Origin: Gemmatimonadetes bacterium bin94
GTDB taxonomy: Bacteria > Gemmatimonadota > Gemmatimonadetes > Longimicrobiales > Gaopeijiaceae
NCBI GenBank assembly: GCA_002238865.1
Contig: MPNE01000027.1
Coordinates: forward strand, 1-56,604
DNA length: 56,604 nucleotides
Direction: 5' to 3'
A program made the position numbers and the translations under genes. The notes below the pieces were generated by a model that saw only the letters and a program-made list of their open reading frames with translations, had not been told where the DNA came from and ran no database searches. This document shows positions 45,511-55,464 of this stretch, piece after piece; the stretch's first letter is position 1, and the number at the start of each line of letters is the position of its first letter.

Positions 45511-47085
45511 ATGAAAGCGACACGGACTCAGGGTGACAGCGGCCCTGCCCACGCCGTGTGCGCCCGGCGTCTCGCCGGCTGCACGCTCGCGGCGGGCGGG
45601 CTGTTGCTGCTCCATGCCTGCTCGTTCGCCCCGGCTCCATCGGTCCCCGAGCCGGTCTCCGAGTTGCCCGGCAGCTTCATGGGCGGGTCGGTGCCGGGCG
45701 ACCATGCAGCGCGAGAGTGGTGGGCGGCCTTCGACGACCCCGTCTTGAACACGGTCATCGACTCGGTGCTCACCTCCAACTTCGATTTGGCGGAAGCGGT
45801 CGCCAGGGTACGGCAGGCGAGGGCACAGGCGGGCATCGCCGGGGCCGGCCTCTTCCCCGTCATACAGGCGAGCGGATCGGCTACCGACCAGAACACCCCG
45901 GCCAACGCCGGATTCGGCGAGCAGTTCCGGAAGCTCGCGGGCGGCGAGGACGGCGTCGCGGGCGGCTTCGAGTTCCCCGACCGCCTCGCCTTCACCACCT
46001 ATTCGCTGGGAGTCGACTTCTCGTACGAACTCGACTTCTGGGGACGCGCACGCAACGACTCGCGCGCGGCCGGGGCGCAGTACCTGGCGTCTGAATCCGA
46101 CTACCAGGCCGCGCGCATCGGTGTTCTGGCGACTACAATCACCACGTACTTCGAGATCGTGGACCTCAGGCGCCGGACGGCCCTGACCCGGGAACTCGTC
46201 GAGGTGCTTCAGGAGCGCGAGGCGCTGGCCGAAACCCGCTACGCGCGCGGGCTGGTTACCTCCTTCGAGCTCTACCAGGTACGGCAGGATCTGCAGAACA
46301 CCCAGGCGGGACTGCCCCAGCTCGAAAGCGCGCTCACCGACGCGGAAGGACGGCTCGCCGTGCTGCTCGGAGGGTTCCGGGCCCGGCTGGACGCGATGCT
46401 TCCCGACTCGCTCGCCCCCGCCTCCCTGGCGGACCCGGTCGCAGCGGGCGTACCGGCCGACCTGCTCTTCCAGCGGCCGGACGTACGGGCCGCGGGCCTG
46501 CGCCTGGACGCCGCAAGGTTCACGATCGGGGCGCGCCGCGCCGAACTGATTCCGTCGCTGTCGTTGTCCGGCACGATCGGCGTCCAGTCTTCCAAGGTCG
46601 ATGGTCTCTTCAGCGTGGACCAGTGGTTCCGGAATCTGCTGGGAAATCTGACCGCGCCGATCTTCCAGGGAGGGCGCCTGAGAAACAACGTGGCGCTCGC
46701 TCAAGCCCAGTTCAACCAGGTCGCCGCAGCCTACGGCAGGACCGTGGTCACGGCGGTCTACGAGGTCGAGGCTGCGCTGGCCGCACTCGGCAACGAAGAC
46801 CGGCGACACGCCTTCCTTGTCGCTCAGCGGGAAGAAGCCCGGGCGTCGGTCGACCTGCAGTCTGAACGATATGCGTCGGGAGTGGCTGGCTACACCGACT
46901 ATCTGGACGCGCTGCGCACCCTCCTGAACGTGGAGTCGACGCTGGCCGGTGCCGGACGCGACCTCGCGCTGGCACGGCTCGCCGTCCACCGCGCGCTCGG
47001 CGGTGAATGGACAGCCCCTCCCGAATCGCTGGAAGGGCCGCGCATGGTTCCGACCGAGTCAAGCAACGAAGGGAGAAGTAGATGA
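45511..47085 (+). CDS. RND efflux outer-membrane lipoprotein (NodT/OprM family)
   Basis: The 524-residue product has a lipoprotein signal with L-L-H-A-C near residue 28-36. Two outer-membrane efflux domains follow; the first shows the W-W-x-x-F-D-D-P-x-L-N motif and the second the R-P-D-V-R-A-A-x-L-R-L-D-A-A motif of TolC-type channels. It is the outer duct of a tripartite pump. ATG 45511 is preceded by AGGGAAGG. The stop overlaps the adaptor ATG (ATGA), so the operon encodes the complete pump in the order channel, adaptor, pump. Confidence 0.93.
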   Translation: MKATRTQGDSGPAHAVCARRLAGCTLAAGGLLLLHACSFAPAPSVPEPVSELPGSFMGGSVPGDHAAREWWAAFDDPVLNTVIDSVLTSNFDLAEAVARVRQARAQAGIAGAGLFPVIQASGSATDQNTPANAGFGEQFRKLAGGEDGVAGGFEFPDRLAFTTYSLGVDFSYELDFWGRARNDSRAAGAQYLASESDYQAARIGVLATTITTYFEIVDLRRRTALTRELVEVLQEREALAETRYARGLVTSFELYQVRQDLQNTQAGLPQLESALTDAEGRLAVLLGGFRARLDAMLPDSLAPASLADPVAAGVPADLLFQRPDVRAAGLRLDAARFTIGARRAELIPSLSLSGTIGVQSSKVDGLFSVDQWFRNLLGNLTAPIFQGGRLRNNVALAQAQFNQVAAAYGRTVVTAVYEVEAALAALGNEDRRHAFLVAQREEARASVDLQSERYASGVAGYTDYLDALRTLLNVESTLAGAGRDLALARLAVHRALGGEWTAPPESLEGPRMVPTESSNEGRSR

Positions 47086-48302
47086 GTCGCGCCAAGAGCA
47101 CATTGATTGCCGCGGGCATCCTGGCCGGCGCCGTCGCTATCGCCGCCATCATGATCCAGATGAGACCCGAGCCCCCCCTGCGTGAACCGCCGTCCCGGGT
47201 TCCATTCGTCACCACGGCGTCCGCAGTGGCCGGGTCCGGACCCATTCCCGTGTACGGGGCCGGAACCGTCCGGCCGCGGGCGGAAATCGACGTCGCGGCG
47301 CAGATCGCCGGCAAGGTCGAATGGGTCGACCCCGCCTACCAGGGCGGGGGCCGGATCCAGGAGGGGCAGGTTCTCTTCCGCATCGCCGACGACGACTACC
47401 AGAACCGGGTGCAGCAGGCGCGGGCCAATGTGGCCGCACAGCAGGTCGCTCTTCTCCAGGCCGCGGAGGACGCGCGCATCGCCCTGGCCGAGTATGAGCT
47501 GTTCCGGCAACGGCAACCGGACGCGGCCACGACGGCCGAGGCGAACCCGCTGACCCTCAGGCAGCCGCAGCTCGATGCGGCCCGGGCCGCTCTCGCGAGA
47601 GACAGCGCCGCCCTGGCTGACGCCGAATTGGCCCTGTCCCGAACGGAGGTGCAGGCCCCCTTCAGCGGCGTCGTGCGGACGGAGTCCGTCGGCCTGGGTC
47701 AGTTCGTAGCGGCCGGCCAGAGCGTCGGACGGCTGTACGCCGACGACGCCGTCGAGGTCATCGTGCCGCTCTCGGACGCGGACGCGGCGTTGGTACCGAT
47801 GCTCTGGCAGCTGCGCGCGGGCGACCGCAACCGGAGGGTCCGGGCTTCCGTAACGACCGGGTACGGCCGCGGCGTGTACTCATGGGCCGGGTACGTGGAC
47901 CGCGCCGAGGCGGCCCTGGACGAACAGACCCGCACGATCGATGTGGTCGTGCGGGTCCCGAACCCCTTCGCGGGAGGGATGCCCGTCGGGGACGGCGACG
48001 GGGACTCCGCCACCGAGGGCCCGCCCCTGCTCGTGGGGCAGTTCGTGGAGGTGCAGATTGATGGCCTCGCGCCGGAGAGCTACTTCACGGTACCCCGGAG
48101 CGCACTCCGGACCGGGAACGAGATCTGGGCCCTCGACAAGGGCTCCCTGGTCACGATCGTCCCGGTCGAGGTCTTGCAGCGGTCCGACGATGTGGTGTTC
48201 GTGACGGGCGCCCTGAACGCGGATCAGGCGGTCGTGGTCAGCGGGATACAGATCGCGACGGAAGGTATGGTCGTGCGGACGGAGGGGGGAGATAACGGGT
48301 GA
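47082..48302 (+). CDS. RND efflux periplasmic adaptor (HlyD/MFP family)
   Basis: The 406-residue product has one N-terminal membrane anchor (about 8-25). Then come a lipoyl half (E-I-D-V-A-A-Q-I-A-G-K-V near 68), a coiled-coil hairpin (about 105-185), the second lipoyl half (V-Q-A-P-F-S-G-V-V near 190) and beta-barrel and membrane-proximal domains. It joins the pump to the outer channel. The start overlaps the channel gene and the stop overlaps the pump gene. Confidence 0.93.
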   Translation: MSRAKSTLIAAGILAGAVAIAAIMIQMRPEPPLREPPSRVPFVTTASAVAGSGPIPVYGAGTVRPRAEIDVAAQIAGKVEWVDPAYQGGGRIQEGQVLFRIADDDYQNRVQQARANVAAQQVALLQAAEDARIALAEYELFRQRQPDAATTAEANPLTLRQPQLDAARAALARDSAALADAELALSRTEVQAPFSGVVRTESVGLGQFVAAGQSVGRLYADDAVEVIVPLSDADAALVPMLWQLRAGDRNRRVRASVTTGYGRGVYSWAGYVDRAEAALDEQTRTIDVVVRVPNPFAGGMPVGDGDGDSATEGPPLLVGQFVEVQIDGLAPESYFTVPRSALRTGNEIWALDKGSLVTIVPVEVLQRSDDVVFVTGALNADQAVVVSGIQIATEGMVVRTEGGDNG

Positions 48303-51300
48303 GGGTGGACGGGACCGAAGGGGAAGGGGACAGTCTCGGCGAAGGGAAGGGCCCTGGCGAGCAAGGGGGGCCGCAGGCGGCAAGCGGGCCGATTGCCTAC
48401 ATGGCCCGCAACGGGGTGGCGGCCAACCTCCTCATGTTGTTCATCCTGTTTGCCGGACTTTTCGCATTGCGCGGTCTGGTGCAGGAAGTGTTCCCGGAGG
48501 TGTCGCTGGATCGGATCAACATTTCGGTAGCGTATCCCGGCGCCACACCGGATGAGATCGAAGAATCGGTCATCCTCAAGATCGAAGAGCAGGTCAAGGC
48601 GGTCGACGGCCTGAAACAGGTCCGTTCGACGGCCGCGGAGGGTCGGGGGTCGGTCGTCGTGGAACTCCGGCTGGGTGAAGATCTGAATCGCGCTCTGGAC
48701 GATATCAAGGCCCGGATCGACCGGATCCAGACCTTCCCGGCCAACGCCGAACGCCCCGAGGTCACCGAAATGACCAACCGGCAGAGCGTGATCCGGCTCG
48801 TCCTCTACGGCGACGTGTCCGAGCGAACCCTCAAGGAGCTGGCGTACCGCACCGAGGACGCGCTCTCCGCACTTCCGGTGGTCTCCTACGTGGAGACGAC
48901 CGGAGTCCGCGAGTACGAAATCTCGATCGAGGTATCGCTTCGCAGGTTGCGGGCTCTCGGCCTCACGTTGCGGGACATCTCAAGCGCCGTGCGTCGCGGT
49001 TCGCTGGATCTGTCGGCCGGAAGCATCGACACCCGCGACGAGGAGGTGCGGATCCGCACGACCGGCCAGAACTACACCCAGCAGGACTTCGAGGAGATCA
49101 TCGTCCTCAGCCGGGCCGACGGAACGGTCGTGCGACTGGGGGAAATCGCGGAGGTGCGCGACGGCTTCCGCGACGTCGATCTGATCGGCCGCTACGCGGG
49201 TCGGCGCGCGGCCTACGTCGAAGTCTTCAGGACCGCCGACGAGAAGGTCCTGGAGATCGTGGACGCGGTGGAACAACACCTCGATGAGCAGGTGATCCCA
49301 TCGCTCCCCGAGGGCGTCGATCTTGAAATCTGGAACAACGACGCCGATATCCTGCAGGACCGCCTGGGACTCCTGGTCAAGAACGGGTTCCTGGGATTGA
49401 TGCTGGTCCTCGTCGCCCTGGCGCTCTTTCTGGAGATACGGCTGGCTCTGTGGGTCGCCGTGGGAATCGCCGTCTCCTTCGTGGGCACCTTCGCCGTGAT
49501 GGCAGTGCTGGGCGTCTCCATCAACCTGATGTCCCTCTTCGCCTTCATCCTCGCCATCGGGATCGTCGTGGACGATGCGATCGTGGTGGGCGAGAACATC
49601 TACGCCGAGCGGGAGAAGGGAGCGCGCGGGGTTGCGGCGTCGATCCGGGGCACGCGGCGGATCACCCGGCCGGTGATCTTCGCGGTCCTGACCACGGTGG
49701 TGGCCTTCTGTCCGCTCTTCTTCATCCCCAGTTCCATCGGGAAGATCGTCGGAACCATACCGGTGATCGTGATCTCGGTCCTCGTGTTCTCTCTGATCGA
49801 GTCTCTGCTGGTCCTTCCGAATCATCTGTCCCACCTTCCCGAACCCGGTGCTTCCCGCGCCGGGCGACGACCGCACGCTGTCCGCCGGATTCAATCACGA
49901 GTGGACGTGGCGCTCAAGCGCTTTGTGGACGGACCTCTCGACCGAAGCCTCCGGTTCGCGACAGGCCAGCCCGGACTGGTGATCACAACCGGGGTCGCGC
50001 TTATCGTCCTCTGCGTTTCGATGATCCCCGCCGGCATCATCAAGGTCGACTTCATGCCTTCGGTGGAGGCGGACCTGGTAACGGCCAGCCTGGAGATGCC
50101 CGAGGGCACTCCCGCTCAGCGTACGTCCGATGTCGCGGACGCTCTGGAGGAGGCGGGATACCGGGCTGCGAGCCGGCTCGGGTCCGGGCGGGACGATGCT
50201 GCCGGGTCTCTGCTCTCCGGGGTGAACGTCACAATCGGCCTTGGGGCCCGGCAGTCAGGGCCCGGCGGCGCAGCCACGGAAACCGCCAACCCGCGGGCCA
50301 ACATCGGCGCCGTCGAGTTCAAACTCGTGACCGCCGATCAACGGGACGTATCCGCGGCCGAATTTCAACAGGTGTGGCGCGAGGAACTCGGTCTCCTGCC
50401 GGAGGCCAAGGCGCTCACCATTACGGCAGAACTCATCGGCTTTGGCCTTCCGGTCCACGTCGAGCTCTCTCACCCGGATCCCGCCCGGCTGGCGTCGATC
50501 GGCGACACGGTGATCAGGCGGCTCCGTGAATTCGACGGAGTCTTCGACGTCCAGGCGGATCAGGACCAGGGCCTGCGCGAGATCCAGCTCGACTTGCGCG
50601 CAGAGGCGAGAACCCTCGGGGTGACGCTCGATGACCTGGCCAGACAGGTCCGCTCCGCATTCTTCGGTGACGAGGCACTGCGCATACAACGGGGTCGCGA
50701 AGACATGCGCGTCTACGTGCGGCTGCCCGAAGACGAACGCAACGCCATCGCCGACGTCGAGAGCTATCTGGTCCGTACTCCCAACGGACGCGAGGTACCG
50801 CTGGGCCGAGTCGCATCCGTGCGCTTCGGCAGGTCTCCCACGACCATTCGTCGCAAGGACGGCCTCAGGGTCCTGACCGTCACCGCCGACGTCAATCCCG
50901 CCATCGTTACCGGCGGCGAGGTGACGGACCGTCTGGACAGCTCGATCCTGCCCGAACTCCGCGCCCGGGACCCGGACCTGTACTATTCCTTCGGAGGCGA
51001 GCAGCAGGAACAGGTCGATTCCTTCGGCGCCCTCGGTGGCGGCTTCGCGCTGGCCCTCCTGGCGATCTATGCGCTCCTGGCGATCCCCTTCGCCTCCTAC
51101 ACCAAGCCCCTCATCATCATGGCGGCGATCCCCTTCGGGATCATCGGCGCGGTTCTGGGCCACATGCTGCTGGGCTTGCAGATGAGCATCATGTCGATGT
51201 TCGGCGTCATTGGCCTGAGCGGTGTGGTCGTAAACGACTCCCTCGTCATGATCGACTTCATCAGCGAGCGCATGCGGCAGGGAATGCCGGGCCGCCAGGC

Positions 51301-51532
51301 GATCATCGATGGCGCCAAGGCGCGCTTCCGCCCGATCTTCCTCACCTCGCTGACGACCTTTCTCGGCGTTGCCCCCCTGGTGTTCGAGACGAGCCTGCAG
51401 GCGCAGTTCCTGATCCCGATGGCAGCTTCGCTGGGCTTCGGGATCGTCTTCGGGACCGTGGTGCTGATGATGATCGTGCCGGCGCTGGCGATGGTGCAGC
51501 ACAGGGTCATGGGGGAGCGGGTCCGAGGGTAG
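48299..51532 (+). CDS. RND multidrug efflux permease (HAE1/AcrB-like)
   Basis: The 1077-residue inner-membrane pump has the usual 12 helices and two large periplasmic loops. The proton-relay pair is in G-I-V-V-D-D-A-I-V-V-G-E-N (helix 4, near residue 420), and helix 10-11 carries G-L-S-G-V-V-V-N-D-S-L-V-M. The N-terminal M-A-R-N-G-V-A-A-N-L-L helix and the first loop are typical. It exports hydrophobic or metal-related compounds using the proton gradient. The GTG start at 48299 overlaps the adaptor stop (GTGA). Confidence 0.95.
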   Translation: MRVDGTEGEGDSLGEGKGPGEQGGPQAASGPIAYMARNGVAANLLMLFILFAGLFALRGLVQEVFPEVSLDRINISVAYPGATPDEIEESVILKIEEQVKAVDGLKQVRSTAAEGRGSVVVELRLGEDLNRALDDIKARIDRIQTFPANAERPEVTEMTNRQSVIRLVLYGDVSERTLKELAYRTEDALSALPVVSYVETTGVREYEISIEVSLRRLRALGLTLRDISSAVRRGSLDLSAGSIDTRDEEVRIRTTGQNYTQQDFEEIIVLSRADGTVVRLGEIAEVRDGFRDVDLIGRYAGRRAAYVEVFRTADEKVLEIVDAVEQHLDEQVIPSLPEGVDLEIWNNDADILQDRLGLLVKNGFLGLMLVLVALALFLEIRLALWVAVGIAVSFVGTFAVMAVLGVSINLMSLFAFILAIGIVVDDAIVVGENIYAEREKGARGVAASIRGTRRITRPVIFAVLTTVVAFCPLFFIPSSIGKIVGTIPVIVISVLVFSLIESLLVLPNHLSHLPEPGASRAGRRPHAVRRIQSRVDVALKRFVDGPLDRSLRFATGQPGLVITTGVALIVLCVSMIPAGIIKVDFMPSVEADLVTASLEMPEGTPAQRTSDVADALEEAGYRAASRLGSGRDDAAGSLLSGVNVTIGLGARQSGPGGAATETANPRANIGAVEFKLVTADQRDVSAAEFQQVWREELGLLPEAKALTITAELIGFGLPVHVELSHPDPARLASIGDTVIRRLREFDGVFDVQADQDQGLREIQLDLRAEARTLGVTLDDLARQVRSAFFGDEALRIQRGREDMRVYVRLPEDERNAIADVESYLVRTPNGREVPLGRVASVRFGRSPTTIRRKDGLRVLTVTADVNPAIVTGGEVTDRLDSSILPELRARDPDLYYSFGGEQQEQVDSFGALGGGFALALLAIYALLAIPFASYTKPLIIMAAIPFGIIGAVLGHMLLGLQMSIMSMFGVIGLSGVVVNDSLVMIDFISERMRQGMPGRQAIIDGAKARFRPIFLTSLTTFLGVAPLVFETSLQAQFLIPMAASLGFGIVFGTVVLMMIVPALAMVQHRVMGERVRG

Positions 51533-51632
51533 GGCACTCATCGTGACCTGAAGCTTGACAAGGGCGTACGGTCCGCCCATGGTAGAGCACTTGAAGCCTT
51601 ATGGTCACATTCGAGGGAGCTTGGCGACAGCA

Positions 51633-52004
51633 ATGATCACGCAACGGGTCGTCTTGGGACGTCGGCGTGGGAAACACGGGTTGTTGGCAGGAGTGCTTGT
51701 CGCTGTGTTGGCACTGTTCGCTTGCGGTGACGACCAAACACCCACTGCACCACCGGTGGCGTCGGAGGTATCGATTTCCCCGGAATCGGTCACCCTCGAG
51801 TCCATCGGCGAGACCCGCCAGTTCTTCGCGGCCGTGAGCGATCAGCACGGGGAGGCCTTCGCCGGAACGATCGCCTGGTCGAGTTCGGCAACAGGGGTCT
51901 TCACCGTCGATGCGAATGGCCTGGTGACGGCGGTCGCAAACGGCTCGGGCAGGCTGACGGCGTCTTACGAGAGCCTTAGCGCTTCAGCGACGGTGAGGGT
52001 GTGA
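51633..52004 (+). CDS. Short Ig-like (BIG2) domain lipoprotein
   Basis: The 123-residue product has a signal with L-A-L-F-A-C near residue 22-26. A single bacterial Ig-like group 2 domain follows (V-S-I-S-P-E-S-V-T-L-E-S-I-G-E-T-R-Q-F near 50 to V-T-A-V-A-N-G-S-G). It ends abruptly after one domain, so it may be a truncated copy of a longer repeat protein. ATG 51633 is an inferred start; the frame is open to 51555. Confidence 0.65.
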   Translation: MITQRVVLGRRRGKHGLLAGVLVAVLALFACGDDQTPTAPPVASEVSISPESVTLESIGETRQFFAAVSDQHGEAFAGTIAWSSSATGVFTVDANGLVTAVANGSGRLTASYESLSASATVRV

Positions 52005-52149
52005 TATAACGTTGTAAGTGACTGTGATAAAACATCTTACAGAATCCGCTGCCGGGCGGTTACCTCATTGTATCCCTCTTCCCGAACGGGAATCCAATCG
52101 ACCGCATCGGACGTTCTTGGACGTAACCGACGGACCTCGCGGATGCGCT

Positions 52150-53409
52150 CTACCCTTGCGGCTCCAGCGCAATCAACCTGACCACGCGGACGGTCGGCAC
52201 ATCCAGGTCGTCGCTTTCGATATAGGCCATGAGGCCGCCGGGGCCGAAGGCGTCCGGCGTCCGCAGCCCCTCCGGCGGCAGGGTGCCGATGTAATCTCCC
52301 TCGGGCGTCACGATGTCGATTGGGCCGTCGTCGTCGCCTGTCGGACCCCGGCGCTCGACCCAGATACGATCCTCCCAGTCCACCTTGATGCTGTACAGCA
52401 CCGGCACCTCGTCGGCGAATGTGCGCCCCTCGACCCCCTCACGATTGATCTGGATGGGCAGGCTCGTATTCGATGCGCTTTCAAGCACCCCCGCTTCGGC
52501 TTCGCGGTAGCGCTCGCGTTCGGCCTCCCTGATCGCATCGTCAACCGGGAGCGGCGCAATCGGTCGCTCGATCATTCCGGCAACGCTTCCGTCGGGGCCG
52601 ATGAGCTTGATGCGGTATCCGATTGAGTCGATCAGCGCGAGACGGCCGTCGGTCAGCAAATCGATATCGAGGCGGGGCTCGAAGGCGCGGCCTGCGGCAA
52701 CGCGCATGCGCATGCCGCTTTCCAAATCCCCGCTCAGCTCGGATTCGTCTTCGTCCTCCTCGGGCAGTTCCCAAGCGGTGTAGAGGAGTGTCGGCTCGGT
52801 GCCGTCCAGGGGGAAGAGGTGGATCGGACGACCGGGTTCCTCCGGCTGCTCGTCTTCGCCGAAGCGCATGATCTGTGTGGCGACGAGGCGGCCGTCGGGG
52901 AGCGCCATGCGGGCCAGGGCCATGCCCGTGGTCATCGGGTCCATGGTAACACGCCGGACGAACTCGCCGCCGGGTTCGAGAAGGTCGATCTGAGTGAGTC
53001 CCATCACGGTGTAGGATCCGTCGCGCGCGACAATCGCCCTGGTGACGTTGTCGAATTCTCCGGGTCCCTCTCCCCGTCCGCCCACCGTACGGACCAGCGA
53101 TCCGTCCGGCCCGACCACAAGGATGTGATCGAGTTGGCTATCGAAAATGTGAAGGTTGGACTGCGCGTCGAAGTGGACCGAGCGCACGTTGCCGAAGGTG
53201 TCCCAAGTGTCGCCCACCACCGACCCGACGGTGAAGACCTCCTCGGTCACGGCGTTCACGATCACGTCTGGGCCGTCCAACGTTCCGGCGGCACCATTGG
53301 CCGATCCGTCCCCGGCATCCCCGCAGGCCACTAAGAGGGCGAGAGGAAGGAACGGCGCGAGGCATCGCCGTCGCGCTGTTGTCGCATTCGCCATCGTCAG
53401 GTTCCTCAT
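52150..53409 (-). CDS. 6-bladed beta-propeller lipoprotein
   Basis: The 419-residue product has a lipoprotein signal with L-A-L-L-V-A-C near residue 23-29. It carries the paralogue motif G-G-R-G-E-G-P-G-E-F-D and ends in E-S-D-D-L-D-V-P-T-V-R-V-V-R-L. Blades have acidic stretches (E-L-P-E-E-D-E-D-E). The function is unknown. ATG 53409 has GGAAGGA upstream. It is divergent from the propeller gene at 53645, with about 235 bp between the starts. Confidence 0.88.
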   Translation of the reverse strand: MRNLTMANATTARRRCLAPFLPLALLVACGDAGDGSANGAAGTLDGPDVIVNAVTEEVFTVGSVVGDTWDTFGNVRSVHFDAQSNLHIFDSQLDHILVVGPDGSLVRTVGGRGEGPGEFDNVTRAIVARDGSYTVMGLTQIDLLEPGGEFVRRVTMDPMTTGMALARMALPDGRLVATQIMRFGEDEQPEEPGRPIHLFPLDGTEPTLLYTAWELPEEDEDESELSGDLESGMRMRVAAGRAFEPRLDIDLLTDGRLALIDSIGYRIKLIGPDGSVAGMIERPIAPLPVDDAIREAERERYREAEAGVLESASNTSLPIQINREGVEGRTFADEVPVLYSIKVDWEDRIWVERRGPTGDDDGPIDIVTPEGDYIGTLPPEGLRTPDAFGPGGLMAYIESDDLDVPTVRVVRLIALEPQG

Positions 53410-53644
53410 TTTCGATCCTTCCCCCACGTCAAGGGGATCGTGCAAGTCGTTCGCAGGCGCGCGGAGACCCCAAAGCTCTCACCCGCCCGGCTCTTCGTCT
53501 CATTCAATGTATGCCAGAAGCCTGTCGAGGACGACGTTGCCTCGCCGTTTTGTGGCGAGAATACTTCAGCAGTGCGACCTTGAGAGGGTCGGCGGGGACG
53601 CGATTTGGCCCCGCCAGTCGCTGATGGCTCGAAGGAGTTGAAAG

Positions 53645-54871
53645 GTGTACGAACGAACGCAAGCGATACTGATCGCCATGGCGTGGGTGGCGTTGGCCGG
53701 TTGCGGGGACTCCGAGTCCCGAAGCGACTGGACCACGCTGCGGGACACGTTGCCTTCCGGCGCGGTCCACGTCACGAACATCCCCGCCGCGAACGCGTCT
53801 CCCACTTGGACGCTTGTCGAGGAACTCCGCGTCGGCACCCTCGAAGGCACCGGACCGGACGCTTTCGCCTATCTGAAGGGCCTCGTGGCGCTGGACGGCG
53901 GAGGCTTCGCCGTCTTGGATTCCCAGGTTCAGGAACTGCGTGTCTTCGGCCCTGATGGCGCTCACATCGCGACCCATGGTGGGAGGGGACAGGGACCCGG
54001 CGAGTTCGCGGCCGCGAACGGTATCATGCTTGGCCCCAACGGACGCCTCTGGGTCCCGGATGGGCGCAACGGACGCATGTCGGTCTTCGATCCCGAGGAC
54101 GGCTTCACAGAGTCCTTTCCGTTCGACGACGGCAACTACGGCTGGGTTTGGAATGGCGCGCTGGTGGAGGGGAGCCGCATCCACCGGCCGTGGTGGGACG
54201 GGACCCGGGGACAGATTCGCGTCTACGATCTGACGATGACGCTGGTGGACTCGATTCCATTGCCCAGCGATGAACCGGAGGACGAAGAGTACGATCCCGA
54301 GAGGCAGCCCGGCACGTTCTACCAAGCGCTGGGCGGCGGCTACATGCTGTACGGGATCCCGTTTTTCGCTTCCGAGGTCTGGCACATCGACTCGCGTGGC
54401 TCCATCTGGTCCACGCGGGAGGGCGATCCCGAATACCGCCTGTCGCGGTGGGAACCGGGCGCCGATTCGACTCTCGTGGTCGAAACCCGTCGTCCCGCCG
54501 TCCCCGTGCCGGAGGTCGAGCGCGACTCGGTGATCGACGCGATGCGGCAGATGCTCGCGGACAGGGGCGTGAGCAGCCAGTGGGATTGGTCCCGGATTCC
54601 CAACGTCAAACCCGCAGTCGAGGCCATCTTCCAGTCGGCCGAGGGCAACTTGTGGGTGCGCACCCCGTCAGCGGACGGAGGGGTTCTGTTCGATGTCTAC
54701 TCGGGGGAGGGCAGCCATCTTGGAACGGCGAGCTTGGGAGCGGACCTCAGCCTCTGGGACGAAGTCGCCCCGGTTGTGCGGGGCGACTCCGCCTGGCTGA
54801 TCGTGACGGACGAGTTCGACGTGCAGTACGTCGTCCGTGCCCGCATCGTACCATTGAGCATGGTCGATTGA
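53645..54871 (+). CDS. 6-bladed beta-propeller lipoprotein
   Basis: The 408-residue product has a lipoprotein signal with V-A-L-A-G-C near residue 16-20. It has the paralogue motif G-G-R-G-Q-G-P-G-E-F near 112 and ends in T-D-E-F-D-V-Q-Y-V-V-R-A-R-I. Blades include L-G-P-N-G-R-L-W-V-P-D and V-F-D-P-E-D-G turns. The function is unknown. GTG 53645 has GGAG about 8 bases upstream. It is divergent from the propeller gene at 52150-53409. Confidence 0.85.
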   Translation: MYERTQAILIAMAWVALAGCGDSESRSDWTTLRDTLPSGAVHVTNIPAANASPTWTLVEELRVGTLEGTGPDAFAYLKGLVALDGGGFAVLDSQVQELRVFGPDGAHIATHGGRGQGPGEFAAANGIMLGPNGRLWVPDGRNGRMSVFDPEDGFTESFPFDDGNYGWVWNGALVEGSRIHRPWWDGTRGQIRVYDLTMTLVDSIPLPSDEPEDEEYDPERQPGTFYQALGGGYMLYGIPFFASEVWHIDSRGSIWSTREGDPEYRLSRWEPGADSTLVVETRRPAVPVPEVERDSVIDAMRQMLADRGVSSQWDWSRIPNVKPAVEAIFQSAEGNLWVRTPSADGGVLFDVYSGEGSHLGTASLGADLSLWDEVAPVVRGDSAWLIVTDEFDVQYVVRARIVPLSMVD

Positions 54872-55078
54872 CTGAACCAGAACCCGATGGGTGCGAGGGA
54901 TGCTGCGAACGACTTGACTGAAGCATGGCCGGTACGGAGCAATGACATGCGCGACGCTTGGGAAGCCAGCGTATTCGGCTGCGTCCGCGCCGTTCTAATC
55001 GGGCTCCAAGCGAGCGTCACGATTCGGAAGCCGCACGGGCCCGGCGAGGCGCTGGCTCAGGACCGTTACCGATCCTAA

Positions 55079-55236
55079 GCCAGCCCACGCAACGTTGAAC
55101 ATTGCGGCTGGCAAGGGGGACGCTGCGCCCCCTTCGACCCCCAGCTTCCCGCGCCGCTGAGAGATCAGCGGAAGGGCGCGGGAGACCGCGCCGATAACCC
55201 CGCCGACCGGTGCGCTCCCGCCTTCAGCCGAGCACC
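55079..55236. repeat. Cluster of four hairpins (structured element)
   Basis: Hairpin 1 is GCCAGCC-cac-GCAA with TTGC-GGCTGGC (55079-55112). Hairpin 2 is AAGGGGG with CCCCCTT (55113-55134). Hairpin 3 is CCCGCG-CCGCTGA, loop GAGA, TCAGCGG-bulge-CGCGGG (55148-55182); the tetraloop fits the GNRA class. Hairpin 4 is GGTGC-g-CTC with GAGCACC (55209-55236). Four helices in 158 bases are far more than chance. A non-coding RNA or a mobile repeat are the main options. Confidence 0.55.
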
Positions 55237-55289
55237 GCAACCACCAGCGAAACGTGGAGCGCGAACTCGCGGACTCCCGGCGGACGGGA

Positions 55290-55345
55290 CATCTAACTCA
55301 TCCCTCTCGATGAAGGCGACGAGGCCTCCGTCCTTCATGATGCCC
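55290..55345 (-). pseudogene. Remnant of a beta-propeller C-terminus
   Basis: Minus-strand reading gives K-D-G-G-L-V-A-F-I-E-R-D-E-L-D-V-P-S, which matches the end of the propeller at 52150-53409 (P-G-G-L-M-A-Y-I-E-S-D-D-L-D-V-P-T). No start, stop or preceding blades remain in this frame, so it looks like the relic of a lost paralogue next to the hairpin cluster. Confidence 0.55.
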
Positions 55346-55464
55346 GTCTCTAATTCCATGCCGCCATCGCAGGCGCTCGACAATCCCGCATCCTCGCCGG
55401 ACCACCGCTGCGTCCGTAGATTGGCATACCACACACTCTGCCCGACCCGATGGAGAATCACGCA

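Larger units (their letters stand above)
54872..55464. other. Intergenic region with remnant and hairpin cluster
   Basis: About 590 bp without an intact gene. It contains the structured segment 55079-55236 and a minus-strand fragment homologous to beta-propeller C-termini near 55290-55345. The first 200 bp (54872-55078) show nothing I can interpret. Confidence 0.6.
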
